Shown in pieces: positions 1 to 11,052 of a DNA stretch of 64,000 nucleotides; positions within the stretch are counted from its first letter, which is position 1, and each line of letters opens with the position of its first letter. Below the pieces are notes generated by a model. It was not told the origin of the DNA and searched no databases. It saw nothing but the letters and a program-made list of their open reading frames with translations. Location: the NCBI GenBank assembly GCA_977017575.1, contig CDRNVI010000187.1, forward strand, positions 49,704 through 113,703. Reading direction: 5' to 3'. The position numbers and the translations under genes are program-made. The stretch is from Paramoeba atlantica. Lineage: Eukaryota; Discosea.

Positions 1-3000
1 TCGTTCCTCCAACTCGATAAGTCTCTCTGACCCATTCGGAGAATACAAATCTCTCTGCAAAAGAGCGAGATGATAATCAGTCCCAACCACACCCTTCAAA
101 ATATTCGGAATTTCTTTCATTTCAGTCAAAGAAGAATTCAATTGGAGAGAAATTTTCGTTGGAGCTTGAGAAACCCACATCTCACCAGACATGGTAACTT
201 CATCACTACCACCGCTCTCGTCATCAAGATAAAAGGTCACAAAACGTTCCGGACTATCATCGACAAGAACAGGGAGCTCCACAGCCTTCCCAGCAAAGGT
301 TAAAAGTTGTTTTGCTTCAGTGATAATTTGATCATCATCTTGCTTTCCAGGACGAGAAGAAGCGAAAACATAGACTCCTTCACCTGTTCCGGAAGTCCGA
401 ATCTCTTCAAGAAGATCGACTCGAGATTGTCCGCCAAGCCCAAAACTGTGGATGAAAACGTTTCTTCCTGTGGCTCTGTGGGGAGAGAGAGAGAGATTAG
501 AATTTAGGAGGAGGGAAAAAAGGAACCAAAAAAAAATGGTAATAAAAATAAAAAAAGAAAATAAAAAAATAAATAAATAAATAAATAAAAATGAATACTT
601 TTTAAATTGGAGAATAGTGGCTCTCAAATCATGAAGAGAAACACCATGTCCTCTCGGAGCCAAAGGAGCATCAGAAGGAGCTCCATCAGTCATGAAAACA
701 AAATCAATCGAATCTCCCCCTCTCCTCTCAGTTCCTTCTCTCTCTCCTCCTCCTTCTCTCTTTCCTTTTAATTGGGAAGAAGAAGAAAGAGATTTGAGGT
801 ATGAGTTCATGCAGTGGAAAGCGAGACGGAAGTTTGTGATTCCGCTTTGCCATTTTGAGGTGAGTTCTTTGCCTTGAAAAAACAAATGAAATTAGAAAAT
901 AAGAAGGAGAAGAAAAGAAGAGAGAAAAGATAAAGAAAAAGAAAAGAAAGAAGAAAGAAGAAAGAGAGAAGAAAAAGAAAAGAAAAAGAAAAGATACTGA
1001 GTTGAGGGTTTGTTCCTGTCAAGAACTGAGCGGAAGTCGAATAATTAATAATTTTAAATTCCAATCCCTTTGAAAAAAGAAAATGAGTAAAATAAGAAAT
1101 GAAAATGAGAAATAAATAATAATGGAAAAAAAAGAAGAAAAGAAAACCTCTTCTTCCAAACTTGAAACAGCTTTCAAGATTTGGTTTTTTGGAGTTCCAG
1201 ACATTGATCCAGATGTATCACATACAAAAATCACTTCCTTTCTGAGAAGAGAAAGAGAGAGAAAGAAAGAATGAGAAAGAAAATAAGAAAAGGGAGGGAG
1301 AAAAAAAAGAAAACGAATTCCTTCAAACAAATAAAACAAAAAAAAAAATAGAAAAATTAAAAAATAAATAAAAAGAAAAGAAAATAAAAAAAAACCTCTC
1401 TTTTGTTTTCTCAACAGGAGCAACAATCTTCACCCAAACATCCTCCCCTCTCTCCTCCCCTCTCTCTCTCCCTCTCTCTCTCTCTTCCTCTCCTCTCTCG
1501 CTCTCTCTCTCTTCTTTCTTTCTCTTAGGAGTATAAACAGTGGCAGAAAGAGAGGGAAGAAGAGGAGAAGAATCGATATTTTGTTCCAATAAATCGAGAG
1601 TTTCTACTATGTAACCAGAGGGTTCTGCTAACTTAATTTCGAATCTATTTTTTTTTTTTTTAATATTTCATTTTATTTTATTATTTTTCTTTTTCTTTTT
1701 TTTCTTTTTCTTTTTTCTTCTTTTTTTATCTCTTATCTTTTTATCTTTTTTTTTTAAAACTTTTTTAAATACCTTGTTTGGAAAGGGACATCACCATTCC
1801 GAGAGATGACAACGAGCCGATCGACCAGAATGGTTGCGGAAAAGCAACGAGAAAGATTGAGTCTCTTTTCCAACTCTGAGAGAGATACCGTGTGTGAGAA
1901 GAGAAAAAAAAGCTAAAAAAAAAAACTAACAAACAAAAAACAAATAAATAAAAATAACAAACCAAAAATAAAAATAAAAAAAAATAACAAACCAAAAATA
2001 AAAACAAAAATAAAAATAAAAAAAATAAAAATAAAAATAAAAATAAAAATAAAAACCATTGATAGAAATTTTAGAAGACCATTGTCCAATGGTCAAATGA
2101 GGGAGCAATTTTTGTCTCGCTTTTGCATCTTTCAAATAATTTGGAAAGATTTTTAACAATCCTTTTTTTTTATTTTTTATTTTTGTTAATTTTTTTTGGA
2201 GGAATGTTTTTTTTTTCTTTTTTCTTTTTTCTTTTTTCTTTTTCTTCTTTCTTTCTTTTTCTTTTTTCTTTCTTTCTCTTCTCTTTTTTCAAAAGAAACA
2301 AACAAACAAACTTTCATACAAATCATCAAAAGCTGTTTCCGGTTCAGTTCTCGGTGCCAAATGCACTGTTTGGCTCTTTCCCTAAAAAAAGAGTAAATTA
2401 AAGAGAAAAAAAGATCAAAAATACAATGAAAAATACAGAGAAAAAATCCAAAAAAAATCCAAAAAAAACAAATAAAAATCCAAATAAAAATACAAGTAAA
2501 AATACAAATAAAAATACAAAAAAAAATACAAATACAAATAAAAATAAAAATACAAATAAATAAATAAATAAATTACTTGTGGGAAAGATTGCAAATCCTC
2601 AAATTCCAACAAAAAAGAAGGAAAATCTCTCAATCCTTCTCTCAATTTTTCCACCGCTTGATTAATTTGTTTTCCTGAAAAAGAAATTATTTTAGAAAAG
2701 AAGAAAGGAGAAGAGAGAAGGAGAGAAGAGAAAAGAGAAAAGAGAAAAGAGAAGATAAATAAAGAGGAGAGAGATAAAATCAAAGCAAGAAGATTTTGGG
2801 TGGCCATTTTGAATGGTTTCCTTTGGATTTGAAATCATTTCAAAATTAAATCAACAGAAAGAAACAAAAAAGAAAAAAAACAAAACCAAAAAAACAAAAC
2901 AAAAAAAAAACAAAAAAAAAAAACAAAAAACAAAACAAATAAAATAAAAATAAAAAACCATCAGAATCAGGAAGATAAAGATCATCAAGAACAAAAGGAA

Positions 3001-3296
3001 ACATGATGTTCAAATGTGGCATCCATCTTTGGAAGGCCTTGTCGTGGAACTTTCGAATTGTGTTTATTTCCTGGACAAAAGAAAATTGAGAAGAGAAAGA
3101 AAATTGAGAAGAATAAAAAAAAGAAAGAGAAAAGAAAGTTCAAAAAAGAAAAAGAAAAAAATCAAAAAAGAAAAAAAAGAAAAAAAAAAACCTTATGCAA
3201 ATTCTCAGGAACACCAACCATCAAAGCACTCGAATAAGACCACTCAAACTTCCCCTCTCTCTTATCCCCTCTCTTTCCCTCCTTCTCTTTCTCCAT
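1..3296 (-). CDS. 2H phosphoesterase (2'-5' RNA ligase-like) / vWA domain fusion protein, 3' end outside window
   Basis: Eleven exons lie in the window: 3296-3192, 3070-2959, 2674-2577, 2381-2312, 2161-2057, 1875-1773, 1644-1396, 1241-1148, 1067-998, 872-599 and 475 to the left edge. All phases close, giving 585 codons. The start is the first ATG after an in-frame stop. Residues about 20-240 match the 2H phosphoesterase fold: RWMPHLNIMFPF (H54-x-N56, with Asn where Thr/Ser is usual) and LPHLTIGQ (H150-x-T152), plus the family strand VVISRNGDVPF. A basic/acidic linker (about 240-270) precedes a von Willebrand A domain with a full MIDAS: D289-T-S291-G-S293, T348 and D398 in FMTDG. The 2H part probably binds or cleaves RNA or a cyclic phosphate; the vWA part binds metal and a protein partner. 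The native substrate is not inferable. Domain calls are firm; the joint role is inference. Confidence 0.82.
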
Positions 3297-3646
3297 TTTT
3301 CTTCAAAAAAATTCTTTTCAAAAAGAATAAACTTTTGGAAAAGAAAGAAAGAAAAGAGAGACATCTTTTTTTGAGAGAAGAAAAAGGAAAATCGGAAGAA
3401 TTTCACTTTTTCACAGAAAACAAACAACAAAGAGAAAATGACGAAAATTGCGTGAATTTATTTTTAGTATTGAAAAATGGTTTGAAGGATTATCACATGT
3501 AAAAATTAATTTGTGTCTTTTTTGTTTCATTTTTGTTTTTTCGACGGTTGGATTTAATTTTGTGATATTTGTTGAAATGAAAACAAATTGGAGACATTGA
3601 ACAAGAACATTGTACAAGAACAAAAAAAAAACAGAAAAAATTGTCT
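3297..3646. promoter_or_regulatory. Intergenic region upstream of the 2H-vWA gene
   Basis: This 350-bp gap separates two minus-strand genes. It should hold the promoter of the 2H-vWA gene and the short 3' trailer of the TSG101-like gene. I see AT-rich sequence but no recognisable TATA box or conserved motif. Confidence 0.4.
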
Positions 3647-6600
3647 TTATTTCTCAACAACAAAAAAATGAGAAGCTTTGTTTTTGAATTCAGCCAAGTT
3701 CGGTTCCATTGGCAAATAATTGCGATAAAATCCGAGATGACAACCGGAATGGAGACACGATTCAAATGAATAAACAGGTAAAAATTCTCCTGTGTTGTGT
3801 TTTTGTGCTTTTTCTCTTTTGTTTTTTTGAGAGGGGGGAAAGAGGAGAAAAGAGAAAAGAAGAAAAAAGTTAGAAAAAGAAAAAGAAGAAAAGAAAAAAA
3901 GAAAAGAAAGAATTACTTGTGAAGATAGACATAAAATTCAGACTGTTTTGGAAGAGCAGTTCTTGTTAAAGAATCAGGAGAAGGAATACTTAAATAGTAT
4001 GAGTTGTGTCCAGCATTTCGAAGTCGAACTCTGGTCTCATCCTATTTTTTTTTTTTTGGTGATTCATTGAAAAAAGAAAAAACCAAAAGAAGAGAAAAAA
4101 GAAAAGAAAGAAAAAGAAAAGAAAAAAAAGAAAAGAAAAAAAAAAAGAAAAAAAGAAAAGAAAAAAAAATGAAAAAAAGAAAAACAAGAAATTACCTCCA
4201 AACTTCTTTCAATCATAAAATGTCCATAAGATCCAGTGTGGCCTGCTGCCTCAACTCTTTTTTGAAATTGAGAGACGAAAATGTTTTTTCCTTTTTGTTG
4301 AATCAATTTAGAACCACAAAAAATAAATCAAACCGAAAATGATATTAAATAATTGAATCAAAAATCCAGTTTTAAAGAAAAAAAAAAGAAAAGAATTCAG
4401 AAGAATTTAAGTAACAGAAAGAATGAAATGGTTTTAAACAAAAAAACAAAATAGAAGAAAGCAATTTTATGAATTTTAAAAAAAATAAAAATTAAAATTA
4501 AAACCTGTATTTACAGAAACAAGTTTAACAATTGTCCCATGTTCAAATGGAGGTTCCAAATGCATAATTTTCTCCGCTTCAACTTCTTCTATTTTAAATT
4601 GAAATAAAAAGGGTGAGAGATAAAAAGAAAAAAGAAAAAAGAAAGAGAGGAAAGAGAGGAAAGAGAGGAAAGAATAAAAAAAAATGAGACCTGAATATGA
4701 ATCAATTTGCATAGATTCCCCCATCTCCCTTTCTTCTTCTTTTCCTTTCTCTTGTTCTATTTCTTGAAGTTGATGAGCAATCATTGAATCTCTTTTCTCT
4801 CTTTCTCTCTCTTCTTCTAGACTCTTTCTGAAAGCAAGTGGTGGGGTCATCTCATCTCCTACATTTTTCTTTCTCTCTCTTTTCTCTTTCTCTCCTTTCT
4901 TTTGGGCTTTGAGGACACGAAGAGAGAGCGCTCGTGTAAAAAATTGATCTCGTGAAAGCTTTCGAAGGACACGAAGATATTCTTTTATATCAAACGAAGA
5001 AGGAGTAAAAGAAGAAGAAGAGAGAGAAGAAATATGAGAAGATAAGATATAAAACGTATCTTCAAAAGCGCGGACTCTTGCTGTTAAACAGAGTTGTTGT
5101 GTATCAAGTTCAGTTTGACAAGAATAACTCTCTTCCCAACTTCTCTTTCTCTTTCTTTTTCCTTTCCCTTCTTCTCCTTCTACTTCAGTCATTTCTTCAT
5201 TTTCTTCTTTCGCAGAAGAAAGGAGATTTGAGAGAGTTTGAGTTCGAGAATGGAGAGTGTTGAGTTCACCGTCTTGTTTTTGTGAAAGTTGATCCAGTTG
5301 CTTTGCAACCTGTTTTGTATTTTGGAGAATGAAGGAGATTTAAGTCTAAAAAGGAAGAATTTTTTCGAGGAAAAAAAGAGAGAAAAAAAATTAAGAAAGT
5401 AAAACATTATTTAAATAAGTATGGCGGCTTTCGAGGGCATTTTTTGTGGTTGTTAATTCCCCAACCTCTCTAAAAAACAAAAAGAGTCAACCAAAAACAA
5501 AAGAGAGGAGAAAATGAGAGAAAAAAAAAGGAAAAAAGGAAAACCTCAGGACGTAAATACTTAATTCATCATATCTTTTTGATAATTTTCCTAAAAGAAT
5601 TTCCATTTTCTTCTCTTTTGGAGTTGGAACTGGCCTGTGTCCTGATTGAGGTGTCATACTCATCATGGTCCCTGGATTTGTAGTGACATTCATTGTGACA
5701 CCTGGATTGGATGGTGCGTTACTTCCATTGGAAGTTGGTTGAGCTGAGATTGAGGAAGAGAAAGAAGAAGAAGAGTAAGAAAATTGGCGATGGTCCGTTG
5801 TTGTTGAAGAATATTGTGGAGATTGGGAGGTTGGGATTGTTGTTGTTGGGGTTGTCAAGAGTTTTGGAGTTGTTGTTGCTATTATTGGTTGAGTTGGTTG
5901 AGTCGGTTGGGAAGGAGGTGTTACAGTTGTAGTTGGAGGTGTTGGCGATTTTGGTGGTGGGCTTGCCTGCCCTCCATAAGAAGGAAAAGTTGTTGATTGA
6001 TGATAAGATGGAGGTGGGGCTCCTGTTACAGTTGGAGCTGTATTTGAAGGAGGTGGACTTTTGTAATTTGGAGGTAAAGGGTATCCTGTTCCTGGAGTTG
6101 TATAACTAGGAGAAGGGACATTGGCTCTTGGAGGAGGAAAAGGATTGGGAGGAGGTTGGGAAGGTTGTATTTTGGGCTGAGGTTGTTGGGGAGGTCTGGT
6201 TTGAGGTTGAGAAGGTTGAGGAGGTTGAGAAGGTTGAGGAGGTTGAGAAGGTTGAAAAGATTGAGAAGGTTGTTGGGAAGGTTGAGAAGGAGGTTGAGAG
6301 GGAGAGACGGAGTAAACTGGGGGGTTGACAGCAAAGACGCGGACCATATCGTGAATGATGTGGGCGGCTGTGGATGATCTTGGGTTCCACTGGTTGAGGG
6401 AAGGGAGAAAACATTGGCCCTGTTTGGTTAAAGTTGAGAAGAGAGAGCGATGAAGAAAAGGAGAGAGGAAAAGAAGAAGGAAGAGGAAAAGGAAAAAAAG
6501 AAGAAAAAGGCGAAAAAAAAAGAGATGGGAAAAAAAGAACCTGACGATTGACATGAGGATGATTTTCTTGAATTTTAATCCCACTCGTTGCTTCAACATA

Positions 6601-6987
6601 TGCCAAGGGAGGAGAGTTTGGATAGGTTTTTCCAAGAGAAATTCTGATGGGAATATTGTAGATTCTTCCCTATTCTTCAACGATTAGAAAGAGATCATTG
6701 GGAGAAAATTTCTTGGGTGGAAGAGATCTTAAAACCTTAAAAGAGACAGGTATAGTCCCAACAAGACATAGGAGAGGGGGGTTCAATAATTGTGAGAGAT
6801 ACAATCCTGTTTCATTTTTGTGTGTCAGATTTCAAAAAGGGATGAATAATAAAAGGCAAGAAAGAAGAAGACCAGCAAAAAGCGAAAGGCACTCTCTTGT
6901 ATCAGCAATAACCTTGTTTCGATTCACATAACCCGCAACAAACGAAGTCACTCTCCGATCGTTCGGATCTCTTGTTCTGAAAGCCAT
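3647..6987 (-). CDS. TSG101: ESCRT-I subunit TSG101/Vps23 with extra C-terminal beta-trefoil-like domain
   Basis: Ten exons (6987-6933, 6806-6736, 6669-6541, 6419-5545, 5469-5406, 5309-4691, 4588-4505, 4290-4196, 4041-3917, 3815-3647) close in phase to 761 residues. Residues 1-125 form a catalytically dead E2 (UEV) domain with LVGTIPVSF, IYNIPIRISLGKTYPNSPP and NPPVYSVSPS, which in this family binds ubiquitin and PTAP-type peptides. A Pro/Gln/Ser-rich linker of about 220 residues follows, then a coiled coil (KNALESRHTYLNN-VAKQLDQLSQKQD) and the steadiness box ending LSRDQFFTRALSLRVLKAQ. Canonical TSG101 stops there (about 390 residues). Here the frame stays open into about 140 residues with three trefoil-like repeats (GTIVKLVSVNTGKNIFVS; RVRLRNAGHNSYYLSI; CHLGFYRN...ASHFFVVEK). 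The TAA stop lies inside an AATAAA signal. The TSG101 call is firm; the trefoil fold and the 3' splice choices are inferred. Confidence 0.85.
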
Positions 6988-7280
6988 CTCGATTCCCCCC
7001 CTCGATTCCTTTTCTCTCTTCCCCTTTTTTCTTTCTTCTCCTTTTTTCTCCTTTCTTTTTCAAATCCTTTTCTGCCAATTTCTGATTTTCAATCAGAAAT
7101 TTTTTTTCGGTTTTTCACACGGTGAGATAAAATAAGGGTGTCCCAAAATATAGGGACACCATTCTTTTTTCGGGTTTTTGTTTTTGTTGTTTTTTCTCTG
7201 TTTGCGTGATTGAAAAAAGAAGTTTTTGTTGGTTTTTTTTTTTGTTTTGTTATTTTGATCTTTGACTTTTTGGGGAAAGA
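6988..7280. promoter_or_regulatory. Divergent promoter region, TSG101-like gene and kinase gene
   Basis: This 293-bp head-to-head gap lies between the minus-strand TSG101-like gene and the plus-strand kinase gene, so both promoters must lie here. It has T-rich and A-rich tracts but no clear core element. Confidence 0.45.
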
Positions 7281-9342
7281 ATGGAAGATCGAGAAGATGA
7301 TGAAGAGGAATTTGAACAAGTTTATGAACTTCAAAGTTGGATTGGCGAGTTTGTTTTTATTTTCTTTTTTAGTTCAAGTTTGAGTAGACTCAAAAAACAA
7401 AAAGAGAATTCAATCAAGACATTGAACTAAAAAAAAGAAAGCAAGAAACAAAAGAGAAGTTATTCTTTACTATCAAAAAAAAGAGACAACACAAAGAAAA
7501 AAAAACAAAAAAATATATTTTCACAAAAAATATGATCAGAGAGCAGATATTCAAAGAAAAATTAAAAGAAAACAAAGAGAGAGAGAAAGAAAAAAAAACA
7601 AAAGAAGAAGAGGCTATCTTTCAAAGGAAAAGAAAGAATCATAAAGAATCAATAACAAAAAAAATCCAACAATCACTGATAAATTCAATAAAATAATTAA
7701 TAAAAGAAAGAAAAGAAAACAAAGAAAGAAAAAAATTGAATAAAAATAAATAAAAATCACCTTAAAGTCTAAATCAAAAATCAAAAAAGAAAAAAATCAA
7801 AAATAAATAAAAAAATAAAAAAAAATAAAAAAAAATAAAAAAAGTAAACTAATAAAAAAATAAATAAAAAAACAGAGGAGCGAGTTGTGCAGTACACATT
7901 GGAATAAACCGAAACACAAACGAAGAAGTGGCAGTGAAAGTTATTTCCAAGAAAATTATTGAATCCAATCCGTTTTTTTTTTCTTTTTTTTTCTTTCTTT
8001 TTCTTTTTTTTCTTTTTTTTGTTTTTTTTGTTTTTTGTTTTTTGTTTTTTGTTTTTTCTTTTTGAGTTTTTTTTCTTTTTTTTTTTTTCCTCTTTTCTTT
8101 TTTGTTTTTTGTTTTTCTCTTTTCTCTTTCTTGTTTTCTGCTTGATTGTTTATTTCTCATTTTCTCTTTTCTCAGGGGATTGACGAAAGAAATTAATATT
8201 TTGAAAGAATTGGATCATCCAAATATCGTGCATTTAATTGATGCTCACACAACAAAGAAAAATCTTTACATTGTGATGGAATTGTTTGTTTTTCTTTTTT
8301 TTTTTGAAAAAGAAAGGAGAGGAAAGAAGTGAAGAGAGAAGAGACAAGACCTCGAAAAGAAGTGCAAAACAAAAAAAAAGAGCAAAAAATAAAAAAATAA
8401 AACAAAAAATAAAAAAAAATAAAAAAATAAAACAAAATAAAAAAACAAAATAAAAAAACAAAAAATTAAAAAATAAACTAAAAATAAAAAAAAAAAGGAT
8501 CTGCGGAATGCCACTCTTCGACACAATATTAGAAGAAAAAAACTTCAACGAAAGAAAAGCACAACAAATTTTAGAGAAATTATTTTCTGTTCTTTCATAT
8601 CTCCACAAAAAGAGAATTGCACATCGAGATTTGAAGCCTGAAAATGTTATTTTTTCTTCTATGGAAGAGGATGCTGAACCGAAAGTTCTTGATTTTGGTG
8701 TTTCTAGATGTTTTTGTGATGGTTTGTTTTTTTTGTTTTTGTTTTTTTTTTTTATTTTTTATTTTTTATTTTTATTTTTTTTTGGAGAGATTTTTTATTT
8801 TCTTTTTAGAAAAATACTTTTATTTTGATCGAAAATTATAAAAAACAAAAACAATATTATTTTTCCTTCAAATAAAAAGATATGTCATTCATTCTTGTAT
8901 TTAATTTATTAATAATTTCATCTCATTACCATATAATCTGATGCCAAATTCTTCCTTAGAAGAAGATATTGTAGAAGAGGATTATGATGGAATTGGAACT
9001 TTGGGATATAAAGCCCCTGAAATGGTCCTCAATCAACCTAGTAAATTACAGGTTTTCATTTTTTTTTTTTTTTAATTAAACTTTTTTTTCTTTCTTCTTC
9101 TTTCTTTTCTTTTTTCTTTTCTCTCAAAAACCTTTCTTTCTTCAATTTTGACATCTCTCATGTCTATTTTTTTTAGGTTGATTGTTGGTCAATGGGAGTG
9201 ATCGCATACATTATGTTATGCGGATTTCCTCCCTTTTTTAGTGATCCAAGAGATCGAGACGATCAAGATCAACTTATGAATGCCCCTTTTTGGTTTTTTT
9301 GTAACTCACCAACTGATGAACTCATATCTCAGGTTATTATCC

Positions 9343-9373
<31 letters not shown>

Positions 9374-10861
9374 TCTCTCTTCTCTCTTCTCTCTTCTTTT
9401 TAGAGGTAACCATTTTATTAAAAAACTCTTCCTCTCTTTCCCCTTTCCTTTCCCGTTTTAAAATAGATCACAACGGCGGATTTTTCATTTCCAGAGGCGT
9501 TTTGGAAAGATATTTCTCCTTCTGCAAAAGATTTTGTTTCGAAATTGTTAGTTGTTGATCCAAATGTCAGAATGTCAGCTGATCAGGTAAAATATATGTT
9601 TTTTTTTTTGTCCTTATTCTTTTTTCATCTCTTCTAAAAGAAAGCTAACCTTCAACCTTTGTGATTCACAAAACTATTTTCTTTTGAATTGAATCATTTT
9701 TTCTCTATTCCTTTCTTTCCTCAAGGCACTCGCACATCCTTGGATGAAAGGAGAAAAAGAAGTAAAAGAAGAAATTCCGCTTGCCCCTCTTCCTTCTCAG
9801 AGAGTGTTACGTAGACAAGAGACAGTTTGTCAAAGTATGCAAGTTTTACCAATTTCTCCAAGTTCGTAATTTGCTTTCTTTCTTCACCATTCATTTTTTT
9901 TTATTATTTTGAAATCAAAATTTTCTTTTCTTTTTCAAATTTTGAAATTTTAGAGCCGAATTATCAAGATTTTTTGAAAAAAACTGAGTCCACTCTTCTG
10001 CTTGGTGATGGTCGTTCCACTTTAAGGTTTTTTCCTTCTCTTTTTTTTTTTAATTTTTTTTTTCTTTTTATTGAATTGAATTGTTTTTTTTTTGTTTTTT
10101 TAAATTTGATCATTTCTCACTCCCATTTCTTTTTTTTCTCCTTTCTCAAAAATAGAATGGCACAAAAGAAATGGACAGACTCAGCAACGACAACAATCTC
10201 GTTTGCTCTTCCTGGTGGTTTGGAAGACTTTGCAAAAGCCTCTCAAGCACTTGCTGCAGCTGAGTCAGCAAAAAAGGAAGACAAAGAGCAAGAAGGGAAA
10301 AAAGAAGAAGAGAGTGGAAAGGAGAGTGGAGAGAGTGTACCAACAACTTCTCGAATGGTTTTCAAGAGAGCTGATGCGCATCCTGATTTGTTGAAATCGA
10401 GAAAATCTTTTGAGTTAAATTTACCTTTTGTGCAAGAAAAAACTATCGAAGATGGGGATGATGGGAGGCTTAATTCAGGGGATCGGTTGAAACGAGATCG
10501 AAAAAGAGAGAAAGAAAAGAAAAAGAAAAGAAGATCATCAAGAAAGAAAAATTCCGATCAGTATGCGGTTTCAGAGCCAATTTGGAGTTCAGGCTCAAAA
10601 GTAGGAGAAGAGAAAGGAAAGATGGGTTGGACAATGGATTCCTTGCAGGGCGAAGATCTTGCCATCCGTCCAAGATCAAAGAAAAAGAAAGGGAGAAAAA
10701 TGGATGTAGATAAGAAAAAGAAAGAAGAGAAAGAGAAGTCAAAGGAAGTTCTTGAGTCTCATTTGGCTTCGAAAATTGAAGGAGGGAAAAAGAAAAGGAA
10801 AGATTCAAAAGTTCTCGGGTCCCATTCATCTGCAACAATTGAAGAAAAAAAAAAGAAGTGA
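7281..10861 (+). CDS. CAMK-group serine/threonine protein kinase with lysine-rich tail
   Basis: Ten exons (7281-7348, 7876-7971, 8176-8283, 8498-8721, 8960-9051, 9177-9332, 9467-9586, 9726-9861, 9954-10026, 10156-10861) close in phase to 592 residues. The catalytic domain is complete: glycine loop IGEGASCAVHIG, VAVKVISKK (ATP-anchoring Lys), EINILKELDHPNIVHL (alpha-C Glu), IAHRDLKPENVIF (catalytic Asp), VLDFGVSR (metal-binding DFG), GTLGYKAPEM (APE), VDCWSMGVIAYIMLCGFPPFF and the terminal HPW. HRDLKPEN and the GFPPF loop point to the CAMK group. The tail of about 235 residues is mostly Lys/Glu/Ser runs with basic KKKKRR stretches that could be nuclear localisation signals; no calmodulin-binding helix is obvious. 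The first intron (527 bp) splits the glycine loop. The stop is followed at once by AATAAA. It is presumably an active kinase; substrate unknown. Confidence 0.9.
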
Positions 10862-11052
10862 AATAAAAGGGAAAGAAAAAAAAAAAGAGTGAGAGAGAGA
10901 GAGAGTGGGTGAGGGTGATGGAAAGAAAAGAATTTTTTCTGAAATAAAGGTTTTAATTTGCAAGTCAAGTTTTTAAGTTCTCATTTTTTTTTTGAATTTT
11001 TCTCTGTCTCTTTTTCTCTTTCTCTGTGTTTCACACACTTTTGGAAGACTAA
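10862..11052. terminator. Convergent 3' region of kinase and TraB genes
   Basis: This 190-bp tail-to-tail gap is shared by the plus-strand kinase and the minus-strand TraB gene. An AATAAA overlaps the kinase stop (TGAAATAAA) and another lies at 10,943-10,948. The rest is a GA-repeat and T-rich sequence. Confidence 0.5.

Noticed and set aside
4000-4300. Poly-Phe, poly-Lys and Ser/Phe open frames here and throughout the window as proteins
   Set aside because: They follow T-, A- or GA-runs in all frames and often lie in introns of well-supported genes on the other strand.
8290-8500. Minus-strand poly-Phe frames over the kinase introns
   Set aside because: They coincide with an A-rich intron of the kinase gene whose exon borders close in phase.
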